A DNA stretch of 33,767 bases, from positions 1 through 33,767 of the forward strand of contig QHZD01000052.1 of NCBI GenBank assembly GCA_003225315.1, given 5' to 3'. Source of the stretch: Acidobacteriota bacterium (lineage in GTDB: Bacteria > Acidobacteriota > Terriglobia > Acidiferrales > UBA7541). The translations under genes were made by a program, and so were the position numbers. This document shows positions 8,603 through 15,313 of the stretch, in pieces. Position 1 is the stretch's first letter. The number at the start of each line of letters is the position of its first letter. Under the pieces are notes generated by a model, which did no database searches, had not been told where the DNA came from, and worked only from the letters and a program-made list of their open reading frames with translations.

Positions 8603-8630
8603 TTGTGGAATTTGACACTTCGCGTATGAT
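8603..8630 (+). promoter_or_regulatory. Possible promoter of rpmE
   Basis: A TATGAT -10-like hexamer (8625-8630) has TTGTGG 16 bases upstream; a consensus TTGACA lies within the spacer but at the wrong distance. It lies about 90 bases before the rpmE start. Weak evidence. Confidence 0.3.
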
Positions 8631-8719
8631 AAAGAATTGCCTCGCGACCAAGCGACGCGGCTGTAGTCCCCGACCTTGTCGAGGTGCCGTGCAGACCGGA
8701 CGCGACAGAATGGAGCTTC

Positions 8720-8953
8720 ATGAAACCCGGTATTCATCCCGACTATCACCCCGTTACAGTGCACTGTGCTTGCGGCCACACCTTTCAGACTCGCTCGACC
8801 ATCAAGGGCGACATGTTGCGCGTGGAAATCTGCTCGAGCTGCCATCCTTTTTTCACTGGCAAGCAGAAGCTGGTTGACACCGCCGGTCGCGTCGAGCGCT
8901 TCACTAAGAAATACGCCGACGCCGCTGCCAAATCCACCGCCGCAAAAAAGTAA
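8720..8953 (+). CDS. rpmE: 50S ribosomal protein L31 (zinc-binding type)
   Basis: Large-subunit ribosomal protein L31, 77 aa. The N-terminus [12 protein letters not shown] and the core [20 protein letters not shown] are diagnostic. The four cysteines (CxC in HCACGH and CxxC in ICSSC) mark the zinc-binding C+ form; the zinc-free paralogue used under zinc limitation is not seen here. The chosen ATG has GGAG at a normal distance; the frame extends upstream without sense. An Ala/Lys-rich tail follows the conserved part. A palindrome with a T-run 22 bases downstream is a likely terminator. Confidence 0.97.
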   Translation: MKPGIHPDYHPVTVHCACGHTFQTRSTIKGDMLRVEICSSCHPFFTGKQKLVDTAGRVERFTKKYADAAAKSTAAKK

Positions 8954-8974
8954 AGCAAATTAGCGCAACCTTCT

Positions 8975-9012
8975 GTGGGACAGTCACTCCTGGCTGTCCT
9001 TCTTCTTTTTTC
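8975..9012 (+). terminator. Probable rpmE terminator made from a REP-like palindrome
   Basis: GGACAG and CTGTCC arms (8978-8999) are followed by a pyrimidine run ending in TTTTTT. The palindrome belongs to the five-copy repeat family described at 14072, 14130, 17118 and 17175. Confidence 0.6.
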
Positions 9013-9076
9013 CAACCTTTAATCTTCGACTTTCAACTTCCTTGCACTCTCCGCCCGTGTACAATGAAGTTCCATC

Positions 9077-10666
9077 GTGGCTACCCAATCTCGCATGTTT
9101 GATGGCGCGCGCCCTGGCGAACTCGTCGAATCCGGCCCGCCACGCATCACTCTCCGCAACGCTTTCGCTCACCCTTTTGATTCCGCCATCGCTGCCGCGC
9201 GCACTTGCTACGCGCCGCGCCTCATCAGCCCCGAAGAAATCACCGACAAGCAGCGCCTCAACATCGGCGCCGCCACGTTCTACAGTGGCCATCACACCGT
9301 CTATCAGCACGCCCATTTCGAATTCGGCCTTGAAAACGTCAGCCGCCAATTCGTCTGGTCTTTTCTCCACGCGCATCCCTTTTACAATTCCGAGCAGCAA
9401 AGCCAGCGCTACGTTCGTCTGGACCGCGCGCAAGCTTATGTTCCGCCCACCTCGCTCTTCTTCGACGAGAAGTCCAAGGAATTCTACGAAGCCGCCATCG
9501 CCCGCGCCTGGAATTACTACCGCGAACTTTCTTCTCTTTTGATCGCCGACGCGCGCGCCATTCTCAATGACATCTGGCACATTGGTCCCATGTCCCACGC
9601 CAAGCGTCTCCAGAAAATCGAACGCTCCGCCGAAAAACGCGCTATCGAAATCGCCCGATATGTCTTGCCTGTCGCCGCTTTCACCACCATGGTCCACACC
9701 ATCTCCGGTATCGTTCTCCATCGCCTCTGGCGCATGAGCGCCGCCTCGGACACGCCCAGCGAAGCCCGCGCCGTCATCGGCGCCATGGTCGCTCACATCA
9801 AGGAAATCGACGCCCAATTTTTTGATCGCTTCGGAACAGAACCGCTCGAAGAATTACCGGAATGGAAGAACACGCAGTTAAATGTGAACGCCGGTGAAGG
9901 TTTTGCCCGCGAATTCGACGCCAAACTCAAGGGCAAAACTTCCCGCCTCGTCGACTACTCCCCCAACGCCGTCCGCGTCATGGCCGAATCTTATCGCGCC
10001 GTCACCGGCCTAACCGAATCTCAGTGCAAAGATCTCGAAGCGATCGACCGCCTTCTGAATCCCGCCCGCAATCTCTATCGCCTCGAAACTCTAAACGTCG
10101 GCGTCCACGCCCCCATCATGCGCGCCCTCCAGCACGCCAATTACACTTTCGCCAAAAAAATCAGCCACACCGCCGACAGCCAGGACCAGCGCCATCGTAT
10201 GGTCCCCGGCTCGCGCCCACTTCTCACTCTCGCCGATACTCGCGAACCCGACTACATCACGCCCATGCTCCTCAAAGCCAATCTCCGCGCCAAGGAAATC
10301 TACGACCGCGCCATGCACGACGCCTGGTCCGCAAAAAACCAGCTTCTTGATCGCGGCGTCTCTCCCGAAATCGCCCTCTATCTTCTTCCTAACGCCAAAT
10401 CCATCCGCCTCTACGAATCCGGCTCGCTCCTCCATCTCATCCACAAATGGACCATGCGCACTTGCTTCAACGCCCAGGAAGAAATCTATCAAGCCTCCAT
10501 GGACGAACTCGCCCAGCTCCGCGAAGTCCACCCCGAGCTCACCCGCTACATCGGTCCGCCCTGCCACATTCGCGCCAGCATCACCACGCCCATCTGCACC
10601 GAAGGCTCCCATTTCTGCGGCATCAAAGTCTGGCTCGACTTCCCCAATATCACCCGCCGTATCTGA
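9077..10666 (+). CDS. thyX: Tandem-domain flavin-dependent thymidylate synthase (ThyX)
   Basis: A 529-aa protein built from two ThyX-like halves; a normal ThyX is about 220-250 aa. ThyX makes dTMP from dUMP using FAD and methylene-tetrahydrofolate. The first half (about 20-270) keeps the QQSQRYVRL end of the ThyX signature (107-115) but has FLHAHPFYN where the RHR motif belongs. The second half (about 290-529) has SQDQRHRMVPGSRP with R372-H373-R374. The active-site elements therefore look shared out between the halves. I use the GTG at 9077; a TACAAT hexamer ends 12 bases before it, so the mRNA may be nearly leaderless. A Met at residue 7 is the alternative. The last 60 bases are duplicated at 12069-12128. 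Confidence 0.88.
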   Translation: MATQSRMFDGARPGELVESGPPRITLRNAFAHPFDSAIAAARTCYAPRLISPEEITDKQRLNIGAATFYSGHHTVYQHAHFEFGLENVSRQFVWSFLHAHPFYNSEQQSQRYVRLDRAQAYVPPTSLFFDEKSKEFYEAAIARAWNYYRELSSLLIADARAILNDIWHIGPMSHAKRLQKIERSAEKRAIEIARYVLPVAAFTTMVHTISGIVLHRLWRMSAASDTPSEARAVIGAMVAHIKEIDAQFFDRFGTEPLEELPEWKNTQLNVNAGEGFAREFDAKLKGKTSRLVDYSPNAVRVMAESYRAVTGLTESQCKDLEAIDRLLNPARNLYRLETLNVGVHAPIMRALQHANYTFAKKISHTADSQDQRHRMVPGSRPLLTLADTREPDYITPMLLKANLRAKEIYDRAMHDAWSAKNQLLDRGVSPEIALYLLPNAKSIRLYESGSLLHLIHKWTMRTCFNAQEEIYQASMDELAQLREVHPELTRYIGPPCHIRASITTPICTEGSHFCGIKVWLDFPNITRRI

Positions 10667-10672
10667 AACGTC
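10613..10672 (+). repeat. 60-bp direct repeat, copy A (3' end of thyX)
   Basis: Covers the last 18 codons of thyX, its stop and six bases beyond. Copy B at 12069-12128 has the same length and differs at four positions by my alignment. The pair encloses a 1.4-kb AT-richer segment. Confidence 0.9.
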
Positions 10673-10719
10673 CTAGCGGTTCCAATCAGAATAGCGATAT
10701 CGGGCCTGGTTTAACGTTT

Positions 10720-10736
10720 GATATTTCCATAATATC
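10720..10736. promoter_or_regulatory. Palindromic operator candidate
   Basis: A perfect 6-base inverted repeat (GATATT, 5-base spacer, AATATC) lies about 80 bases ahead of the membrane-protein gene, in an AT-rich stretch where its promoter is expected. Possible repressor site; HicB from the same segment is one candidate ligand, which is speculation. Confidence 0.3.
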
Positions 10737-10814
10737 TAGGCCTTTTGATTTCTCCATTAGCCAGCATTTCTTCGGGTTATGGTAAGCTCCTGGCAAACTC
10801 GGAATGGTGAAACG

Positions 10815-11600
10815 ATGACAGAAAGAAAACAAAGAGGTGAGCAACCTGGCCAGATTCTAAAAGTACAAGTTCCTGTGACGGCCTCTCTCCTGCTCTTGCT
10901 GGCAGTCACAGCGCTGACCCTCTTGTATGTATTCGAGCAGAATTGGAGACACGAAATTGAATTCTTTGGAATCTCTACTGGCGTAGCGGCTGGCCTTCTC
11001 AGCGCATTTTACGTGGGACAGGCCTTGAAGATCACGATAGAGCAGAGAGACAGAGCTTTGACGGATGACAAAATTGCAAGAGCCTTTTCGTTCGCACTAA
11101 GATGGAACGACCCCAATTTTGCCCAGTTGCGCGCTGATTGGCGCGCAGTACTGGATGAACTAGACGCAAAAACAGATGACGAAATATGTGATTTCATTAG
11201 AGGCGAACACAAAAATAAGACTGTTGTGGCAGACGTTCTAAACTTCTTTGAAGAGATGAGTTATGCCGCGAAGAGTGGGGTTGCAGATACCCTAACGCTG
11301 AGAAATATTTTTCGCAGCATTGGAGTACGTTACTACACGTCTCTATCCCCGTGGATTGATCGCTATCGGAAGGACAAACATCAACCGACGGCGTACGAAC
11401 ACTTTCAATGGCTTACGAACAATGGAAAACGCAATGACTGCGGGCTGCACTACGGATCGCCGATATCCTTGCCCCTCATTTTTCTCCTCCTAGAGCGACT
11501 TGCTTTTAGCTTACCGGAACTTCAAAGTCAACTCAAATCTGCGTGCCTTCGCTGGCCTACTATTAGACGCACGGCTGAAGCCAAAGTAACGGACATCTAA
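10815..11600 (+). CDS. Membrane-anchored protein of unknown function (DUF4760-like)
   Basis: A protein of 261 aa (273 if the ATG at 10779 is used; the ATG at 10815 has GGTGA close upstream). Two hydrophobic segments near the N-terminus (TASLLLLLAVTALTLLYVF and ISTGVAAGLLSAFYVGQAL) should anchor it, leaving a soluble domain of about 190 residues. That domain (RAFSFALRWNDPNFAQLRADW, VLNFFEEMSYAAKSGVAD, IDRYR, YEHFQWL) resembles the DUF4760 group, whose function is unknown; I rate this resemblance as moderate. Codon use is more AT-rich than in flanking genes. It sits inside the segment flanked by thyX-end repeats, which suggests acquired DNA. Confidence 0.75.
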   Translation: MTERKQRGEQPGQILKVQVPVTASLLLLLAVTALTLLYVFEQNWRHEIEFFGISTGVAAGLLSAFYVGQALKITIEQRDRALTDDKIARAFSFALRWNDPNFAQLRADWRAVLDELDAKTDDEICDFIRGEHKNKTVVADVLNFFEEMSYAAKSGVADTLTLRNIFRSIGVRYYTSLSPWIDRYRKDKHQPTAYEHFQWLTNNGKRNDCGLHYGSPISLPLIFLLLERLAFSLPELQSQLKSACLRWPTIRRTAEAKVTDI

Positions 11601-11809
11601 GTCGTTTAGATTCAATGTCTCTTGTGCTCGACGTGTCCGTTTCTTATTTCTTAGAGTACTTTATGGGTGAAAATGACCCAAATTCGTCCACAAAATTGTG
11701 TCACTGCTATCACAAGGATACGCATAGTTCGATTCAATATAAAGGCCGCTAAAAGGGCCCATGCTTTTTAAGTCAACGTGCGCCTTGCGGTCCCTTCGCG
11801 GCTTTCGTG

Positions 11810-12043
11810 CTAGGCCGCTTGGCTCACGTTCGCAGCTTCGATGGAAACAGTGACAGTCTCCGTGGGTTCTTTCTGTTGTTCGATGCGATCAGCGAGGAGG
11901 CGCAGTGCAAGCGCTTGAGCCGACGTCACGGCTTCTTTTTCCGTTGCACCGTAGGTCATTACACCAGGCACGTTCACGATCTCGGCAATCCAGCGCCCGT
12001 CGGCCTCAAGCTCCGTTTCCACCTTGTACACAATATGAGACAT
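11810..12043 (-). CDS. HicB-family antitoxin-like protein (orphan)
   Basis: A 77-aa HicB-like protein. The partial RNase-fold core DGRWIAEIVNVPGVMTYGATEKEA is the family signature, followed by ALALRLLADRIE. HicB proteins normally neutralise the HicA mRNA interferase and bind their own operator. No HicA (about 60-80 aa with a GSH motif) is found on either strand beside it, so this is an orphan copy, either a remnant of a lost pair or a stand-alone regulator. The start ATG at 12043 has AGGA nine bases upstream. The thyX-end repeat copy B begins 25 bases upstream of the start. Confidence 0.85.
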   Translation of the reverse strand: MSHIVYKVETELEADGRWIAEIVNVPGVMTYGATEKEAVTSAQALALRLLADRIEQQKEPTETVTVSIEAANVSQAA

Positions 12044-12068
12044 ACTTCATATCCTATCACGCAGCCGA

Positions 12069-12128
12069 TTCTGCAGCATCAAAGTCTGGCTCGACTTCCC
12101 CAACATCACCCGCCGCATCTGAAACGCC
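12069..12128 (+). repeat. 60-bp direct repeat, copy B (duplicate of thyX 3' end)
   Basis: Matches 10613-10672 over 60 bases with four differences. It would still encode the ThyX C-terminus and its stop (IKVWLDFPNITRRI), with three of the four differences silent or after the stop, but no thyX body precedes it. Confidence 0.9.
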
Positions 12129-12170
12129 GCCACGGGTTTAGGCATCCTATTCCATAGCTGGAGGCCCATC

Positions 12171-12839
12171 ATGTTTCGGAGTTTCGCTCGCCCCATCGCC
12201 TCAGTCCTCGCGGTGCTCATGCTCTCGACGCCTTCCTCCTTCGCTTTCGACACGCCTCTCTCCGACCAAGCCGTCCGCGAAGCCTATTTCCTGGGCCAGC
12301 GCCGTGACGAAACCATGGCCGCTTTCCTCAACAAGTATTCAAAGTATTTGGAGGCGCCGAAAACCGGCCCGCACATCACCTCTATCACCTTCTTCACTCC
12401 CTTCGCTCTTCTCGTCCAGCAATCGAGCCAGCACACCTCGGGTTATAGCGCCCAGCAAGCGGCTCTCGATCATCGCGATCAGCCCGAATTCGTAAGAATC
12501 ATCGTGCAGATCCAGCTCACCGATTCCTATGGCGCTTACATCATTCGCCCCACGAGTTCCCGTTCGGGCTCGTCCGCCGGCTTCGTCCCCCGCCCTTATG
12601 ACTTCTGGAAAGACTTCGACGTTCAGGTTTCCAGCAAAGACCAAAACCTTCGGCCGTTCTCTTCTTCCGGTCAACCTGACGTTCTTTGTTCCTATGAAGG
12701 TGGCTGCGAACTCACCGGCGCCACTCTCCAGTTCGATTTCAACGCCGAAGACTTTGCCTCCGGCTCCGCCGTCATTGACGTGATCCCCCCGGAGGGTGAT
12801 CCCCTTTCGGTCGATTTCGATCTCGGCCACCTCCGCTGA
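12171..12839 (+). CDS. Secreted protein of an unrecognised paralogous family, copy 1
   Basis: A 222-aa protein with a signal peptide (MFRSFARPIASVLAVLML, cleavage expected near SSFA-FDTP, residue 25). GGAGG seven bases upstream supports the start. The mature part has conserved blocks shared with the neighbouring copy: DTPLSDQAVREAYFLGQR, KTGPHITSITFFTPFA, YSAQQAALDHR, YDFWKDFDVQVS and the C-terminal VIPPEGDPLSVDFDLGHLR. I do not recognise the family. No membrane anchor, lipobox or catalytic motif is visible; two Cys (LCSYEGGCEL) might form a disulphide. Exported, probably periplasmic; function unknown. The adjacent frameshifted copy indicates tandem duplication. Confidence 0.85.
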   Translation: MFRSFARPIASVLAVLMLSTPSSFAFDTPLSDQAVREAYFLGQRRDETMAAFLNKYSKYLEAPKTGPHITSITFFTPFALLVQQSSQHTSGYSAQQAALDHRDQPEFVRIIVQIQLTDSYGAYIIRPTSSRSGSSAGFVPRPYDFWKDFDVQVSSKDQNLRPFSSSGQPDVLCSYEGGCELTGATLQFDFNAEDFASGSAVIDVIPPEGDPLSVDFDLGHLR

Positions 12840-12941
12840 CCCTTTCTCGACTGCGCCCTTTCACTGCACCCATGCCGAAGACCTCATTGTGCTGTAGCCG
12901 GCCCCCGAATCAGCGTTATACTTCCCTCTAGGAAAGCCTTA

Positions 12942-13596
12942 ATGCGTCACCTCAGTCGCTTCTTCAGTTGCCTGCTTACGGTTTTTTGTGTGTCTCTGCC
13001 TGCCTCTCCCTTAGACACTCCTCTTTCCGACGAAGCCGTCCGCGAAGCTTATTTCCTCGGCCAGCGCCACGACGCGTCCTTCCTGGGCAATTACATCAAA
13101 TTTCTCCCGCGGCCCAAGACCGGCCCGCACATCTCCTCCGTTACTTTTCTCACTCCCTTCGCTCAGCTTGCCCAGATCTCCAGCAATTACGTCGGGAACT
13201 ACAGTGCGCAGCAAGCCCTGCTGGATCAACGCGGCCAGCAGGAGTTCGTCAAGATCACTATCGAAATCTATCTGACCAATATCTTACGGCGCCATGATCC
13301 CTAATCCGCAGAGCCCGCGAACAGCCTCTTCGCCCCCTCTCATCCCGCGTCACTATGATTTCTGGAGAGACTTTCACGTCCAAGTGTCGGACGCTCACCA
13401 GGTTCTTTCGCCCTCCGACATCGGAGGCCGCCCGCTCTATCGTTGCGGCCGCTATGGCCCTTGCCGTCCGAGGGGCGCTGCCATCGATTTGGAGTTTCCC
13501 GTTGGCGCATTCGTCTCCGACTCTGTCACCGTCAAAGTCATTCCCCCCGAAGGCGACCCCGTCTCCGTCGACTTCGATCTCACCCACCTCCGTTAA
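12942..13596 (+). pseudogene. Secreted-family paralogue, copy 2, frameshifted
   Basis: A tandem relative of the preceding gene. The first frame (12942-13304) gives a signal peptide, DTPLSDEAVREAYFLGQR and KTGPHISSVTFLTPFA, then leaves the family pattern after IYLTN and stops. The second frame resumes at about 13282 with YGAMIPNPQ and runs through YDFWRDFHVQVS to VDFDLTHLR. Copy 1 reads TDSYGAY at this point, so one extra base near 13281 (an A between AAT and TCT) explains the break. Repaired, it would encode about 217 aa. Either a recent pseudogene or a sequencing error; the remainder of both frames is well conserved, which fits a fresh event. A GA-rich start signal is weak. Confidence 0.8.
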
Positions 13597-13666
13597 ATAT
13601 CCTTCAGCCAGCTCCTCCGGCGGAATCACCGCCCAGCAGGGCAAAATTTCCAGCAAAGTTTTCGCG

Positions 13667-13721
13667 GGTCAGTTTGAATTTTCTTAATCGTGACAGTAGG
13701 GGTCAAAATTCAGACTGATCC
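13667..13721. mobile_element. IS/MITE-like scar with imperfect terminal inverted repeats
   Basis: Arms at 13667-13682 (GGTCAGTTTGAATTTT) and 13705-13721 are near-perfect reverse complements, with one mismatch and one extra base, around a 22-base centre. The arms resemble ends of small insertion elements, but no transposase gene is present. Located 70 bases after the frameshifted paralogue. Confidence 0.4.
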
Positions 13722-13735
13722 ATGCCAAGTTTTCC

Positions 13736-13763
13736 TTGACTTTTCTCTAATTCTGTGTATACT
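13736..13763 (+). promoter_or_regulatory. Strong sigma-70-type promoter
   Basis: TTGACT (13736-13741), 16-base spacer, TATACT (13758-13763): each hexamer matches consensus at five of six positions. No coding frame follows; a hairpin plus T-run ends the unit about 50 bases after the expected start. Confidence 0.65.
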
Positions 13764-13769
13764 TAACCC

Positions 13770-13820
13770 TGTTGAGAACTACGTTTGGCCTGCGGGAGCG
13801 TGCTCCCGCTTTTCTTTTTT
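13770..13820 (+). ncRNA. Candidate small RNA of about 50 nt
   Basis: Defined by the promoter at 13736-13763 and an intrinsic terminator at 13792-13820. The predicted transcript has an unpaired 5' part of about 20 bases, then a 7-bp GC-rich hairpin and a U-run. No start codon with a ribosome site lies inside, and no plus-strand gene follows for over 2 kb, so it is not an ordinary leader. Identity unknown. Confidence 0.5.
13792..13820 (+). terminator. Intrinsic terminator of the candidate small RNA
   Basis: GCGGGAG and CTCCCGC arms around a CGTG loop, followed by TTTTCTTTTTT. Confidence 0.75.
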
Positions 13821-13938
13821 CAGTCAGCCATTTCGGCGTTTGCCAGTCCCCAACAACCAAAACGGCGTCCTTTAGAATCAACCACTTACGAATTGCAAAT
13901 TTTGTAAAACCTTTGTTTTGATATTCATGCAAATTGAT

Positions 13939-13951
13939 GGGGGGTGGGGGG
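13939..13951 (+). repeat. G-tract
   Basis: Two runs of six G separated by one T. Possible slippage site or quadruplex-forming stretch; no associated gene. Confidence 0.5.
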
Positions 13952-14026
13952 TGCGAATGACCTCGGTTGACCTGGCGTTGCGCCCTCATTTCGACTTCAG
14001 GTCAGAACCAGTCTTTCGAGGGAGTC

Positions 14027-14067
14027 TTCGATTTTCGATTTTCGATTTTCGATTTTCGATTTTCGAA
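14027..14067 (+). repeat. Tandem heptamer repeat (GATTTTC unit)
   Basis: More than five copies of the 7-base unit GATTTTC without interruption. A shorter tract of the same unit occurs at 15980-16000 ahead of prfA. Too short a period for CRISPR. Confidence 0.9.
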
Positions 14068-14071
14068 GTGT

Positions 14072-14091
14072 GACAGGCACTCTTGCCTGTC
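14072..14091. repeat. REP-like palindrome, copy 2
   Basis: GACAGGCA and TGCCTGTC arms with a 4-base loop, one of five related palindromes in the window. It directly follows the heptamer tract. Confidence 0.75.
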
Positions 14092-14129
14092 GCCTCGTTC
14101 ACGACCGCCATGGCAGCGTCACGGCCAAA

Positions 14130-14154
14130 GTAGGACAGGCATTCCTGCCTATCC
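14130..14154. repeat. REP-like palindrome, copy 3
   Basis: GTAGGACAGGCATTCCTGCC core, ending five bases beyond the stop codon of the minus-strand Rieske gene. With copy 2 it forms a closely spaced pair. Confidence 0.75.
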
Positions 14155-14158
14155 TCCC

Positions 14159-15277
14159 CTACGAGCGCCAGCGCAAGGTCACCGGCCCATCCATCGGATG
14201 CGCCATCGGCGCGCCCGTCCGCCGCGACGCGATCAAATTCGCTTTCAGTGCGAAATACCATTTCGCCGGCCGGTCCGCATCATCAATCAACATCAACCGC
14301 GGATTGTGCTTCAATCCTTCCGCCTGCTGGATCATCGTCTTCTGATCCTGCCGCAGAAAAATCTTGCCGAAGATCCGGAAAACCCAAACCGGCAGAAAAA
14401 ACAAATTCCACGCCGCCACGAAATCGATCCGGCAAAGATCCCTCCGCACCGGCGTCACTGTCGCGCGGCTCGAGAACCACATCTTCCCGCTTTGATCGAT
14501 CTCCGTGCGAATGTTCGGCAGCACAAAGTCGATCGTCGTCCTCACCGGCTCGCCGGTGATTTTCTTCAGCAATTGGTACGGCGCGCTGTTCGTGCTCGGT
14601 GAATGCGGGCTCATCCGAAACCCGTTCGGAATCGGCTCGAACTGCTTAGCTTTTTCGTGAATGCTTCCGCGCTTTCGCCAGAACCACGATTGGTGCACAA
14701 ACGGTCCGTGCGCCGGGTCCATTAGTCCGATAATTCCGTGGTCAATGTGCGAAGGCAGCTCGCAGGAAAGATGCGTGATCTTGTATTTGTCGCTGAAAAC
14801 GGTAAGCGCCGGCGCCGCCGGAATCTTCTCCGGCATTCGCGTCCCTGGTACGTTCATAAAAACCCAAACGTAGCCGTCCCGCTCTTCGCAAGGAAAATGT
14901 CCCGCAAAAATGCGCTCCACTTTCAACTTGTCCTGGCTCGAGAGCGATGGAACCTCCACGCACTGCCCGCTGCAAGCATCGAACCGCCATCCGTGGTAGC
15001 AGCACTCCACCACTTTCCTGTCGAGCCGCCCGTAAGAAAGCGGAATCCCGCGATGCGGGCAAGAATCCCGCATCGCAAACACTTTTCCTTCGGACGTTCT
15101 GCCCAACACCAGCGGCACTTCCAGGAGCATCGCCTTGATCAGCTTCTGCCCGCGAATCTCCTTGCTTCGTATCGCCGGATACCAGAAGTCCCACAGAAAA
15201 CCGGCATCCGCCTGCGCCGCAGCTTCCTGCGCCGCCTCGGCATCCATTCGCATCATCGTTCGTACCGCTTCGCTCAT
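14159..15277 (-). CDS. Rieske [2Fe-2S] non-heme iron oxygenase (PaO-like)
   Basis: A 372-aa oxygenase alpha-subunit-type protein. The Rieske cluster ligands are C73-x-H75 (SCPHRGIPLSYGR) and C92-x2-H95 (ECCYHGWRFD). The mononuclear iron region is HIDHGIIGLMDPAHGPFVH, and the C-terminal half (EPVRTTIDFVLPNIRTEI) resembles the pheophorbide a oxygenase branch. Such enzymes hydroxylate or demethylate ring substrates using electrons from a separate reductase, and none is encoded nearby. A hydrophobic stretch near 300 (AAWNLFFLPVWVFRIFG) may touch the membrane. The ATG at 15277 lacks a strong ribosome site; internal Met residues at 8, 9 and 11 are alternatives. Substrate unknown. Confidence 0.9.
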   Translation of the reverse strand: MSEAVRTMMRMDAEAAQEAAAQADAGFLWDFWYPAIRSKEIRGQKLIKAMLLEVPLVLGRTSEGKVFAMRDSCPHRGIPLSYGRLDRKVVECCYHGWRFDACSGQCVEVPSLSSQDKLKVERIFAGHFPCEERDGYVWVFMNVPGTRMPEKIPAAPALTVFSDKYKITHLSCELPSHIDHGIIGLMDPAHGPFVHQSWFWRKRGSIHEKAKQFEPIPNGFRMSPHSPSTNSAPYQLLKKITGEPVRTTIDFVLPNIRTEIDQSGKMWFSSRATVTPVRRDLCRIDFVAAWNLFFLPVWVFRIFGKIFLRQDQKTMIQQAEGLKHNPRLMLIDDADRPAKWYFALKANLIASRRTGAPMAHPMDGPVTLRWRS

Positions 15278-15313
15278 CGTCGCCGCCGCATCGTAGTATA
15301 CCGCCTTCGACTC

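Noticed and set aside
8984-9817. Minus-strand open frame of 277 codons
   Set aside because: Antisense to the thyX N-terminal half; Gly/Asp/Val-rich without any domain.
13747-13989. Minus-strand open frame of 80 codons across the small RNA region
   Set aside because: It contains the terminator hairpin and G-tract and has no ribosome site or recognisable motif.
14027-14067. Heptamer tract as a CRISPR array
   Set aside because: The period is 7 bases with no spacers, and no cas genes are present.
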